DNA from: Bacteroidales bacterium
GTDB taxonomy: Bacteria > Bacteroidota > Bacteroidia > Bacteroidales > F082
NCBI GenBank assembly: GCA_900769945.1
Contig: CAAGIO010000024.1
Coordinates: forward strand, 1 to 64,000
Direction of reading: 5' to 3'
DNA length: 64,000 nucleotides
The notes beneath the pieces were generated by a model. It did not search any database and had not been told where the DNA came from. It worked only from the letters and a program-made list of their open reading frames with translations. Positions 44,575 to 53,072 of the stretch are shown here, in pieces (the stretch's first letter is position 1; every line of letters starts with the position of its first letter). The translations under genes were made by a program, and so were the position numbers.

Positions 44575-45739
44575 CGTTTGAAACGGGAATGGCGTAGATG
44601 CCTAACAAAATCTCTGTGAATCTTGGCTCAGCCTCGTTCCCAAGCTCGTCTAATAACTTGGAGAATATCTTGTCTGTATATGCCTTAAAAGTGTCTTTCT
44701 GCTTGTCGTTATAATGGCTTTTAAATGTTGAAGTGCCTGATAACCAATCGTATGCAATGAAGTTGTTTGAAAATAGCCTGTAGTTGCTATATATCCTGTT
44801 GTCAATGATTTCTGACACGGCTTGAACCACCTCTCTCTTGTCTGCACCTTGGTATTCCTTCAAGTCATCGGCAGTGATTGTCGGACAAATCGCAATGTTC
44901 ATTGTACCTTTCTTCTTCATAATGCCGGAGATGATGCTGTCCATATCTTCAAAAGGATTCTTGGTATAAACACCGTCTCTTTCTTTGATGTATGATTCGC
45001 GGGCCTTCAGCATGGCGCATGGCTCATATTCGTATGAAGTGGAGACAGGTGTGATGTTTAATTCTGCGAGATTGCTAACCATGTCTTTCCGGTCGCCTGA
45101 AAGAGAGAACATTGTTATCAGCCCATGGTCAGTCTTGTCATTCCCGTCTTTTGTTCGACCATCGCGCTGCGCAATCCATACGGACTTTTTGTCTCTGATG
45201 AGGTATCTGATGTAGTCGGAAAGATGTTGGGAGTTGTATGCGAACTCACGGAAGTTTTTTGAGCGTTCCACTTTGAACATCTTATTTGTCTTACTGAAAA
45301 CGTTGATGAGGTCGCTCATAATAAGGTTGCTCCCGAATGCGATGTTGCATGTGTCAAGATTGTTGTTAAGCATGCACATCTGTAACACAAAGGCGTCAAG
45401 GGTGATGTCGCGGTGATTTGCAGTAAAGAGATAGGCATTCTCTTTCTTTATGTTTTCAAAGCCTTGACAATCAAGGTGTTGTATGGTGTTGCTTATTATC
45501 CAGTTAACAAATCTCGTCATCACGTTTCTCTGAAACTCATCAACGGTTTTAATATTTCCGATAAGGTTTTTCAAATCCTCGTGAGTTGCATCTGGAACAA
45601 TAAATCTAAACATATTTAGCGATGACTCATCGTTCAACATGTATTCCATTGCTTCAGGAATCTCATCATCGTTATATGATCTTATGTCTTCGAATTGTGA
45701 TAGTGTCATATTACTAAGATATGTGTTATTATTCAACAA
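44543..45739 (-). CDS. PlsC-like glycerolipid acyltransferase
   Basis: 398 residues; ATG 45709 (MTLSQFEDIRSYNDDEIPEA) may be the true start because the longer form overlaps sppA by 11 bases. The acyltransferase motif FTANHRDITLDAF carries the catalytic His and Asp, followed by IAQRDGRTKDGNDKT in the phosphate-binding position. The family transfers acyl chains to glycerolipids or related molecules in Bacteroidetes; the exact acceptor is unknown. Its 3' end overlaps the convergent ABC-F gene by 32 bases. Confidence 0.8.
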   Translation of the reverse strand: MLNNNTYLSNMTLSQFEDIRSYNDDEIPEAMEYMLNDESSLNMFRFIVPDATHEDLKNLIGNIKTVDEFQRNVMTRFVNWIISNTIQHLDCQGFENIKKENAYLFTANHRDITLDAFVLQMCMLNNNLDTCNIAFGSNLIMSDLINVFSKTNKMFKVERSKNFREFAYNSQHLSDYIRYLIRDKKSVWIAQRDGRTKDGNDKTDHGLITMFSLSGDRKDMVSNLAELNITPVSTSYEYEPCAMLKARESYIKERDGVYTKNPFEDMDSIISGIMKKKGTMNIAICPTITADDLKEYQGADKREVVQAVSEIIDNRIYSNYRLFSNNFIAYDWLSGTSTFKSHYNDKQKDTFKAYTDKIFSKLLDELGNEAEPRFTEILLGIYAIPVSNVTSQPHPICR

Positions 45740-47492
45740 TCATGAATGGCATTAGAGCTTGAACACCTTCGGCGTTTGTTATTATCTCTAATGTCTCATA
45801 GAATGGATAGTTGTCTCCAAGTTTATTCTTTATCAATGATTTAGCGTATGGTTCCTGTATTGAGCCATTCATTATTGATTGGAGAATATCTTGTTGTTTC
45901 GGATATGTCTTGATAGAGTAATTTGTCAGACCGGCTTGATTTGCGGCGTAGTCAATGGCATTTTCGAGTCCGCCGAGTTCATCTACCAATCCTAACTCTA
46001 AGGCGTCGCTGCCCGACCACACTCTGCCTTGGCCTATTGAGTCAACGTATGATTGGCGCAGGCCTCTTGTGCGAGCTACAAGTGATGTGAAATCGTTGTA
46101 AGTGTTTCCTACATATTTCTGTAACATGGCTTTTTGGTAAGGTGTGAGAGGCTCGGCAATGCTGCCATAGTCGGCGTTTTTGTTTGTTTTAGCCACATCG
46201 ACTGTTATTCCAATCTTCTCGTTTAAGAATTGCTTAGCGTTAGGGAAGGTGCCGAATACGCCTATTGAGCCGGTGAGGGTTGTAGGGTCGGCGAAGATCC
46301 TGTCACCTTCGGTCGAGATCCAATATCCTCCTGATGCCGCGTAATTACCCATGGAGATGATGAAAGGTTTCTCTGCTTTCGCAAGTTCCACCTCTCTGCG
46401 TATCACTTCCGAAGCGAGAGCACTTCCTCCGGGTGAGTTGACTCTCATAACAATAGCCTTCACTTTCTTGTTTTCTCTGGCTTCGCGAATTGCTTTTGAC
46501 AAGGTCACAGACCCGATTTTTGTGTCGTCGCCCTCTCCGTCATAAATCTGTCCCGAAGCGTATATCACCGCAATCTTATCAGGATAAGTCTCCTCCGCTG
46601 GCCGCAGCTGTGAGTATTGTGAGTTTGTTAATATATTGATTTTCTTAGTGCTTTCTATTCCTGCCAGCTCTTTTATCCTTGCTATTATTTGATCTCTATA
46701 ATATAGACCGTCAATAAATCCTTCTTCAAGTGCTAAGTTAGCATCGAATGTTAATGCAAGTTCATCTGCTAACTCATTGATTCTCTTTATGCTGATATTA
46801 CGCGTCTTGTTGATGTCGCTCAATACCTGATACCATACAGAGTTGAGGAGCTTGTCCATTTGTTCACGGTTGGCGTCGCTCATCTTTTCTAAGAAATAAG
46901 GCTCAACGGCACTCTTGAATTTGTTGTTAGGACCTCTTACTATCTGCATTTCTATGTCTAATTTGTCGAGAAGTTTTTTGTAGAAAATCACTTGAGAGGC
47001 CATCCCGTGGATATCGAGCATTCCATCGGGGTTGATGTATATTTCATCACCGGCTGTTGCAAGGAAATACGCGCCTTGTGACATGTTTTCGGAGTATGTT
47101 ATCACGAATTTCCCTGACTCACGGAATCTGAGAAGCTCGTTTCTTATCTCCTCAATGTTTGCTGTTGACGTGCCTATTGACGACAGTTCAAGGAAAATTC
47201 CGCTGATGTTTGGATCTTTCGCCGCTGCTTTTATGTTTGATATGATGTCGTTCATTCCCGACATGTCATTGCTCTCACTATTGAATCCCCTTAAGGCGTT
47301 TGTAATGTTATCTTCGCATGTCCTGTCAGGGATGTTGTAATTTAAATCCATGTATAATAATGAGTTTGGCCTTATGTTTGCTGTGTTGGTTGTGCTGTTT
47401 AATAAAGCTCCAAATCCAAGGAAGAATAAGACTATTAGCAATAATGCTGATCCTAAGAATGAGGCTAAAAGGAATTTAAAAAACTGTTTCAT
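45729..47492 (-). CDS. sppA: Signal peptide peptidase SppA, 67K type
   Basis: 587 residues. One N-terminal membrane anchor (FLLASFLGSALLLIVLFFLG), then tandem ClpP/crotonase-like halves. The catalytic lysine lies in RGPNNKFKSAVEPYFLEKMS of the first half and the serine in NYAASGGYWISTEGDRIFAD of the second, as in the long-form enzyme. It digests leftover signal peptides in the membrane. A minus-strand TATCTTTG at 47535-47542 is its -7 element. Confidence 0.95.
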   Translation of the reverse strand: MKQFFKFLLASFLGSALLLIVLFFLGFGALLNSTTNTANIRPNSLLYMDLNYNIPDRTCEDNITNALRGFNSESNDMSGMNDIISNIKAAAKDPNISGIFLELSSIGTSTANIEEIRNELLRFRESGKFVITYSENMSQGAYFLATAGDEIYINPDGMLDIHGMASQVIFYKKLLDKLDIEMQIVRGPNNKFKSAVEPYFLEKMSDANREQMDKLLNSVWYQVLSDINKTRNISIKRINELADELALTFDANLALEEGFIDGLYYRDQIIARIKELAGIESTKKINILTNSQYSQLRPAEETYPDKIAVIYASGQIYDGEGDDTKIGSVTLSKAIREARENKKVKAIVMRVNSPGGSALASEVIRREVELAKAEKPFIISMGNYAASGGYWISTEGDRIFADPTTLTGSIGVFGTFPNAKQFLNEKIGITVDVAKTNKNADYGSIAEPLTPYQKAMLQKYVGNTYNDFTSLVARTRGLRQSYVDSIGQGRVWSGSDALELGLVDELGGLENAIDYAANQAGLTNYSIKTYPKQQDILQSIMNGSIQEPYAKSLIKNKLGDNYPFYETLEIITNAEGVQALMPFMIVE

Positions 47493-47534
47493 ATTTATGA
47501 ATTTTTATTAAAAATTACGTTTCAAAAATTTTTC

Positions 47535-47562
47535 AAAGATAATATCTTTTTCATATCTTTGC
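47535..47562. promoter_or_regulatory. Closely spaced divergent promoters of sppA and folK
   Basis: TATCTTTG occurs on the minus strand at 47535-47542 (towards sppA) and on the plus strand at 47555-47562 (towards folK). The two -7 elements are only 12 bases apart, so the polymerases would overlap. Confidence 0.6.
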
Positions 47563-47585
47563 ACTCATTAAATGAAAAAAATTGA

Positions 47586-48080
47586 ATGGTCTTAGAGAAA
47601 GTATATATTTTGTTGGGTTCTAACCTTGGTAGTAGGGAGAAATTGATGTGTGAAGCCTGCGTCTTGATTTCTGAACGTTGTGGAAAGATATTGATGAAGT
47701 CGCCTGTGTATGAGTCTGAGCCATGGGGCTTCGATGCAGAGCAATGGTTTCTGAACCAAGTTGTTGAGATAGAGACTTCGCTTTCTGCCGACGATCTGAT
47801 GAGGGAGCTCCTATCAATAGAGTTGTCTCTTGGTCGTGACAGAGTAACTCCTCATGAAGGATTTGTATCTCGCCCTATCGACCTTGATATTTTATATTAT
47901 GGTAATCATATTATTGATACAGAGTTAGTTACGGCTCCGCATCCTCGTCTTCACCTTAGGAGGTTTACTCTTCTTCCGCTCTGTGATATCGCTCCTGATT
48001 TTGTTAATTTAAGATTGAATATGTCGAACACCCAACTGCTTGAGTCGTGTGATGACAAAGGAATTGTAAATAGATATTAA
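47586..48080 (+). CDS. folK: HPPK, folate pyrophosphokinase
   Basis: 164 residues. Motifs LLGSNLGSRE, SPVYESEPWGF, FLNQVVEIET, and the ATP/Mg site RPIDLDILYYG with APHPRLHLRRFTLLPL. It adds pyrophosphate to hydroxymethyl-dihydropterin in folate synthesis. Followed after 5 bases by the deoxynucleoside kinase, which shares its transcript. Confidence 0.95.
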   Translation: MVLEKVYILLGSNLGSREKLMCEACVLISERCGKILMKSPVYESEPWGFDAEQWFLNQVVEIETSLSADDLMRELLSIELSLGRDRVTPHEGFVSRPIDLDILYYGNHIIDTELVTAPHPRLHLRRFTLLPLCDIAPDFVNLRLNMSNTQLLESCDDKGIVNRY

Positions 48081-48085
48081 GAATT

Positions 48086-48724
48086 ATGAGATATAACTAT
48101 CTGGCTATTGAGGGTACGATGGGAGCTGGGAAGACCACTCTCTCGACTCGTTTGGCCAATGATTTTAATGGCAAACTGATTCTTGAGGAATATGAGCCTG
48201 ATAAGAACCCTTTCCTTGCCAAGTTTTATAACGAGCCAGACAAGTATGCTTTCCAAGTTGAGATGACCTTTCTCGCTTTGCGATTCCAACAGTTGAAGGA
48301 TAAGCTTTGTGGATTAGATTTGTTCCACGACTTCATTATCTCGGACTATTATGTTGCCAAATCTCTTATTTTTTCTCGTGAGAATCTTCAAGATGACGAG
48401 TATTCTCTCTTTTCAAGGTTTTTCAATATTATTTTCTCTAATATTCCGAAACCTGAGCTTTTGGTCTATCTGTATTTAGATGTCGAGCATCTTCAGCGTA
48501 ATATCCGTAAACGTGGGAGGGAGTACGAGCAAAAAATAGAAAACTCATATCTTGAGAATCTGCAAAGGGGATATTTTGAGTTTATTCGGCAGCAGAAGGA
48601 TATGAGGATACTCATTCTTGACACTAATAACATTGATTTTGTCGCTAATGAGAGTGATTATCACAAGATAGTTGAAGCTATTGACCAGCCCTATGATATT
48701 GGGGTGCATCGTCTTGTGTTATAG
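48086..48724 (+). CDS. Deoxynucleoside kinase
   Basis: 212 residues. P-loop EGTMGAGKTTLSTRLA, the catalytic Glu in LILEEYEPDKNPFLAKFY, and DYYVAKSLIF and an arginine-rich RNIRKRGREYEQ lid. It phosphorylates salvaged deoxynucleosides (dA/dG/dC type cannot be decided from sequence). The folK-dnk pair is conserved in Bacteroidales. Confidence 0.9.
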   Translation: MRYNYLAIEGTMGAGKTTLSTRLANDFNGKLILEEYEPDKNPFLAKFYNEPDKYAFQVEMTFLALRFQQLKDKLCGLDLFHDFIISDYYVAKSLIFSRENLQDDEYSLFSRFFNIIFSNIPKPELLVYLYLDVEHLQRNIRKRGREYEQKIENSYLENLQRGYFEFIRQQKDMRILILDTNNIDFVANESDYHKIVEAIDQPYDIGVHRLVL

Positions 48725-48740
48725 TAAGTTATGTTATACT

Positions 48741-48768
48741 AAAAAAGGCTCCTTTAGGAGCCTTTTTT
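48741..48768. terminator. Bidirectional terminator
   Basis: AAAAAAGGCTCC-TTTA-GGAGCCTTTTTT, a perfect 12-bp palindromic stem with T runs on both strands, between the convergent kinase and OmpA genes. Confidence 0.9.
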
Positions 48769-48783
48769 ATATTAATCAGGTAT

Positions 48784-50733
48784 TTATTTCTTTGCTTCAA
48801 TTGTCACGCCGGCACGACGTAATTGTGGGAATAATGTTTCAATCTCAGGATAATTCTTGACAAGGTTATTTAATGTTGTGTATTTGTCTGAAGCGTTCTT
48901 GAGTTGTTCCACTATATTCTCTTTGTCAGCGATGTTTGAACCGAGTATTGCCCTGTAGAGACCTTCCCAGTCAGCGCCATTGCCTTTAACAACGAATTTT
49001 GCATTATTGGCTTTATCACCAAGTTCTTCTTTTACGAAATCAGCGGCAACATTTGCGCGTTCTTCAGAGAGTTTATTATTGTACTCAGCAGTGCCTTCTG
49101 GTGATGAGTAGCCTTCAACGGTGACGTTTGTGATAGTGTATCCGTTGCAGAGGCTCTTAGTAACTTGCTCGATAGCGTTCTTATTTGCTTGGCTGTTGAG
49201 TTTGTTTGACTCTGCCTTAGGGAAGAGGAGGTCAGTATAGTTCTGACGGTATGTCTCTTGAACCCTAAGGGTGTCGGTCTTTACCTCAACAATCTTTTCG
49301 GTTCTTGGTTCCTCGTTCTTTTTTTCGCAGTTTTCTTTAGAAGCGCATGGGCATTGAATTGTTGGAGTTGGATACATTCTTTCCTGCATTTCTTCAATTT
49401 CTGCTCTTCTGTCGCAAGATGTTTTGAATTTGTAGCGAATACCGGCGTTTGCTGTCATCATCCAGTCGTAGTTTTTTCCAGTAGCGATACCTTCAACAAG
49501 GTCAGAACTACAATATGTGGTCGTTCCATCAAAGAAGATATCCCAATTTTTTGACATCTTATAGGTCAATTCAATACCTGCTGGAATTGTCATGGCGACC
49601 TTTCTACTGCCTATACCGTTCCCTTTAATATTACTGTGCTCGTATCCGAAGCTGTTCCCGTTGTCAAGTCTTCCACGGAACTGTATCTGTCCGATACCGA
49701 TATGTGGAGTGACTTCAACAAGGCGTTCTTCATCAGTACCCAAAATGAGGTTGAGGAGATCTATACCGAGGTTGATATTGGCATCGTAATATTCGCCATA
49801 GTTGAGAGTGAAGAATCCTGGATTTGATGCGTGGTAGATTCCATAACCAACTTTCGCAAACATCTTCCAATTATTGTGGAAAGCAAAACCAACGCCGATG
49901 TTGCCGTTTCCTCTCATATCTTTCATGACCCATGCTTTGTTATCACCAAAAAGCAATGTGGCTCCACCGTCTGCTGTAACATACCAATAGTTGCAATAAC
50001 TGTTTTGATCGGCGACGTCATTTTTGTGCGCGTTTATCCTATATTTTGCACCTAAATTAATGCTGCTTATCCAATCGTTATGTACGCCTGAAGGATAGTT
50101 GTCAATTAAGTCTGTGTTTGTGTAATTTGCAGTGAAATCAAGGAATAAGTCCCAATTTTGAGAAAGCTTATATGCAATGTCAATGCCAAGGGGAACGATG
50201 GTCTCAACTTTTCTCTTGTCGATACCTGTTCCAGGGTTGTTTGCATCGTTGTTGTTGTAGCCAATTGTACTTGTTGTACCATTGTTTTTATCAATGCTTG
50301 CTCTGTATTGAATGTATCCGACACCGATATGAGGTGTGAGGGATATCGTCCTGTTTGGATTATAACCTGCAACAAGGTCAAGCAAACTGATTGTAAGGTT
50401 CAAATCTCCAGTAAGATAGTTTCCTTTGTTAATAGTGAAGACATCTTCATGCTCACCTCTAATCAAGCCGCCTCCGATATTTCCTTTGATACCAAAGATG
50501 TTGTCAAACTGCCAGCCAAGGCCAATGTTGCCATTGAAATTTGGTTTGATTTTGTTAACATCGCCCGACAAAGCGTTCACTCCTGCGTCTGCAGTAACGT
50601 AAAAGTAACTCTTGAAGTCTTTTCTGTTAGGTTTTGCTTCTGTTTTGTCAGCTTCCTGTGCAACAGCGCATAGCGCAAATGCTGACAAACCTAATGTTAG
50701 AATTGATTTTTTAAAAAATGTAAATTTACCCAT
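48784..50733 (-). CDS. OmpA-family protein with two tandem beta-barrel domains
   Basis: 649 residues. Signal peptide ends AFALCAVAQ. Residues ~44-250 and ~256-455 are two copies of the same outer-membrane barrel unit: each begins YVTADAG/YVTADGG, contains 'TPHIGVGYIQYR' or 'TPHIGIGQIQFR', and closes with SQNWDLFLDF or SKNWDIFFDG and a final GAKYRI/GIRYKF strand. A Cys-rich linker (IQCPCASKENCEKK) leads to the OmpA peptidoglycan-binding domain at ~500-649 (VEGYSSPEGTAEYNNKLSEE). It anchors outer membrane to cell wall. The TATCTTTG element (minus, 50768-50775) is 35 bases upstream. Confidence 0.88.
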   Translation of the reverse strand: MGKFTFFKKSILTLGLSAFALCAVAQEADKTEAKPNRKDFKSYFYVTADAGVNALSGDVNKIKPNFNGNIGLGWQFDNIFGIKGNIGGGLIRGEHEDVFTINKGNYLTGDLNLTISLLDLVAGYNPNRTISLTPHIGVGYIQYRASIDKNNGTTSTIGYNNNDANNPGTGIDKRKVETIVPLGIDIAYKLSQNWDLFLDFTANYTNTDLIDNYPSGVHNDWISSINLGAKYRINAHKNDVADQNSYCNYWYVTADGGATLLFGDNKAWVMKDMRGNGNIGVGFAFHNNWKMFAKVGYGIYHASNPGFFTLNYGEYYDANINLGIDLLNLILGTDEERLVEVTPHIGIGQIQFRGRLDNGNSFGYEHSNIKGNGIGSRKVAMTIPAGIELTYKMSKNWDIFFDGTTTYCSSDLVEGIATGKNYDWMMTANAGIRYKFKTSCDRRAEIEEMQERMYPTPTIQCPCASKENCEKKNEEPRTEKIVEVKTDTLRVQETYRQNYTDLLFPKAESNKLNSQANKNAIEQVTKSLCNGYTITNVTVEGYSSPEGTAEYNNKLSEERANVAADFVKEELGDKANNAKFVVKGNGADWEGLYRAILGSNIADKENIVEQLKNASDKYTTLNNLVKNYPEIETLFPQLRRAGVTIEAKK

Positions 50734-50860
50734 AATATTAATTACTAAATGATTCTTTTTTACGCTGCAAAGATAACATTATTTTCTTATTGTAGTAAAG
50801 AAAAATCATATTTTTATTGTAAAATTTTATTAAGTATCTTTTGTGTTTCAATCTGTTAAT

Positions 50861-52390
50861 TTATTCTAACAATACAATGAATTTCTCGTTTGTCTGAAGG
50901 CTGATAAACTCCATGTCATTTCTCGCTTTTTCTTTATAATCGCAGTCTTTCGCTATAGCTTTTTTTAACATCTTCAAGGCCGTCTCATCGTCGTCATTAC
51001 GAATCGCAATGATAGCCTTCAGATAAATGACATCTCCACTTTCTTCAATCTGATTTATCGTCTCCTCAGCACGAGAGTATTCTTTATCAAGGGTTTGTGC
51101 TAACGCAATGTTGTAGTCACTGGCATGGTTGTCGGCCGTAAGCAGCCTAACAGCCTTGTCATAGTCGCCTTTGATAATGTTGATTACACCTAAATTATAG
51201 TTCTCGTTATAACCTAATCTCTGAGCTTCATTGAAATATCTTTCTGCTGCATTATAGTCGTTGTTATTAATTGCACTTATTCCTAAATTATTGTATTTCA
51301 CTGCTTTTACGTGATTATCTGAAATAGGGACCTCTTCAATGGTGTTGATGCTTACCTCTGTCCTTCTTAATTTCGGAAGAATGTTGTTGGCCATTTCCGG
51401 ATATTTTTTAATATAGCATCTTAGGGCTTCAGCTCTGGCATCTTCATTCAGTGCGCGAAGACTGTTCATTATCTCGTTTTTCTCTCTTATTGTTGACTTG
51501 GATAATGCGTCCATAAAGCCTTCCCAATCGGGGCCGTTTCCTTTGACTGTTACTGTTATATTGTTGTCTTTTAATAGTTTAGAGTAGTTTTCTTTGATGT
51601 ATTTCTCAATAATTCTTGCCCTTCTATACGATAGGTTATCATTGAATTTCGCAGGTCCGTCTGGTGATGCCCAGCCCGTTATCTCTATGCTTTTTACCGA
51701 TTTGCTGCTTTTTATTAAGGATGATAAGCTTGTCAAACGGCTGTATGCGTCTGAGTTCTGCCCGGTATGTAGATTCAGTTTGAAAGAGTTTTGCGAGAAG
51801 AACACGTTATCGATTTTCTTCATCTCCACCTCGTGTTTCTTTACCTCGGCTTTGTGAAGTGACTTCTTGTCAATGTTTAATGCTGTCGTTATCACGCCTT
51901 GCCCAATGATGAAGGTGTCGCATGTCATAAACTTCTCTTTTTCAATGATTTCGTCCTTGCTGAGATGTATCTTCTCTTTGGGCTCGTAAATGATGGGGTC
52001 GATGATGAGAAGGCAGTTCTTCATGTCGTCGAAGTAGGGGACGCTTACACTGTATGTGAAGATGCCTCCGTATCTGTAATCAACCACATCGCCATAGCCA
52101 TCTACTTTCTGCCCTATGTAGTTGGCTGCTGGCAGCTCCGTCTGCCCGTTTTTGTAAATTAATGTTGGAGTGATGTTCATCGCACTCTTCTTCCCGAAAT
52201 ATCTCTCCGGGAACTCCGTTGTGATAGTGATAGTTACCATATTGCCGCACTCTTCAAGTATCTCCGGTGTGGCATAAAAATGAACATCATAAATCTTCTT
52301 TGTCATCTTCTTTATTGACTGAGCGATAGAAGATGAAGGCATTATTAATAAGGTGGTAATGATGCCTGCGAATAATAATAGTTTTTTCAT
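50861..52390 (-). CDS. OmpA-domain/TPR envelope protein
   Basis: 509 residues from ATG 52390 (MKKLLLFAGIITTLLIMPSS). Residues ~30-190 are a beta-rich domain similar to DUF3868-type Bacteroidales proteins. An OmpA-like domain covers ~195-350 (IEITGWASPDGPAKFNDNLS, with the insert GNGPDWEGFMDALSKS). The C-terminal ~140 residues are TPR repeats (YNNLGISAINNNDYNAAERY). The OmpA insert and the closing LPKLRRTEVSI are shared with the neighbouring OmpA protein (GNGADWEGLYRA, FPQLRRAGVTI), so the two are paralogous envelope components, probably part of the same structure. Confidence 0.8.
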   Translation of the reverse strand: MKKLLLFAGIITTLLIMPSSSIAQSIKKMTKKIYDVHFYATPEILEECGNMVTITITTEFPERYFGKKSAMNITPTLIYKNGQTELPAANYIGQKVDGYGDVVDYRYGGIFTYSVSVPYFDDMKNCLLIIDPIIYEPKEKIHLSKDEIIEKEKFMTCDTFIIGQGVITTALNIDKKSLHKAEVKKHEVEMKKIDNVFFSQNSFKLNLHTGQNSDAYSRLTSLSSLIKSSKSVKSIEITGWASPDGPAKFNDNLSYRRARIIEKYIKENYSKLLKDNNITVTVKGNGPDWEGFMDALSKSTIREKNEIMNSLRALNEDARAEALRCYIKKYPEMANNILPKLRRTEVSINTIEEVPISDNHVKAVKYNNLGISAINNNDYNAAERYFNEAQRLGYNENYNLGVINIIKGDYDKAVRLLTADNHASDYNIALAQTLDKEYSRAEETINQIEESGDVIYLKAIIAIRNDDDETALKMLKKAIAKDCDYKEKARNDMEFISLQTNEKFIVLLE

Positions 52391-52454
52391 AATTGTATTG
52401 TTTATTGTTTCCAATAAAACAACTTTGAAAAAACTTGGTTCGATACTTTAATAA

Positions 52455-52991
52455 TTAATGTGTGATGATTCTTCTTAGGTCGTTAAAGATGTGGTACATT
52501 ATTATCCCGCCTGTTATTGAGACGTTTAACGAGTGCTTGGTGCCTTCCTGCGGTATCTCTATTGCTTGTGTGCAGTAGGGCAGAACCTCCTCATCTACCC
52601 CGTCAACCTCGTTGCCAAAGATAAAGGCAGACTTCTCCGGTGTTACAAAGTCGTTAAGCTTTACGCTGTCTTCAACCTGTTCCACTGCAAATATTTTATA
52701 ATCTATTGATTTTAAATGCTCACAAGCCTCTGCCGTGGTCTCGAAATATCTCCATTCAACACTCTCGTCGGCTCCTAATGCTGTCTTGTGTATCTCTCTG
52801 TGCGGAGGTGTGGCTGTTATTCCGCAAAGAAAAATGGCCTCTATCCTGAAGGCGTCTGCAGTGCGGAAAAATGAGCCGACGTTACTCAATGAGCGTACGT
52901 TGTCAAGCACAATGATGGCTGGAATCTTTGTAACCTTATGATAATCATCTATGTCTAACCTGTTTAACTCAGGCATCGTTAGCTTTCTCAT
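52455..52991 (-). CDS. SpoU/TrmH-family RNA methyltransferase
   Basis: 178 residues. SPOUT knot motifs: LDNVRSLSNVGSFFRTADAF (motif 1), FIFGNEVDGVDEEVLPYCTQ (motif 2) and IPQEGTKHSLNVSITGGIIM (motif 3). It ribose-methylates an unidentified tRNA or rRNA site. It has no N-terminal L30e-like domain. A minus-strand TAACTTTG at 53008-53015 is a likely -7 element, divergent from mutS. Confidence 0.92.
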   Translation of the reverse strand: MRKLTMPELNRLDIDDYHKVTKIPAIIVLDNVRSLSNVGSFFRTADAFRIEAIFLCGITATPPHREIHKTALGADESVEWRYFETTAEACEHLKSIDYKIFAVEQVEDSVKLNDFVTPEKSAFIFGNEVDGVDEEVLPYCTQAIEIPQEGTKHSLNVSITGGIIMYHIFNDLRRIITH

Positions 52992-53045
52992 GTTCCCAAA
53001 TTTTTTGCAAAGTTACTTTTTTTAAAATTATTGCTGAAAAATATT

Positions 53046-53053
53046 TACTTTTG
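53046..53053 (+). promoter_or_regulatory. -7 promoter element of mutS
   Basis: TACTTTTG 19 bases before the mutS start codon. Confidence 0.5.
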
Positions 53054-53072
53054 TACTTTAAAATTTTGATAA

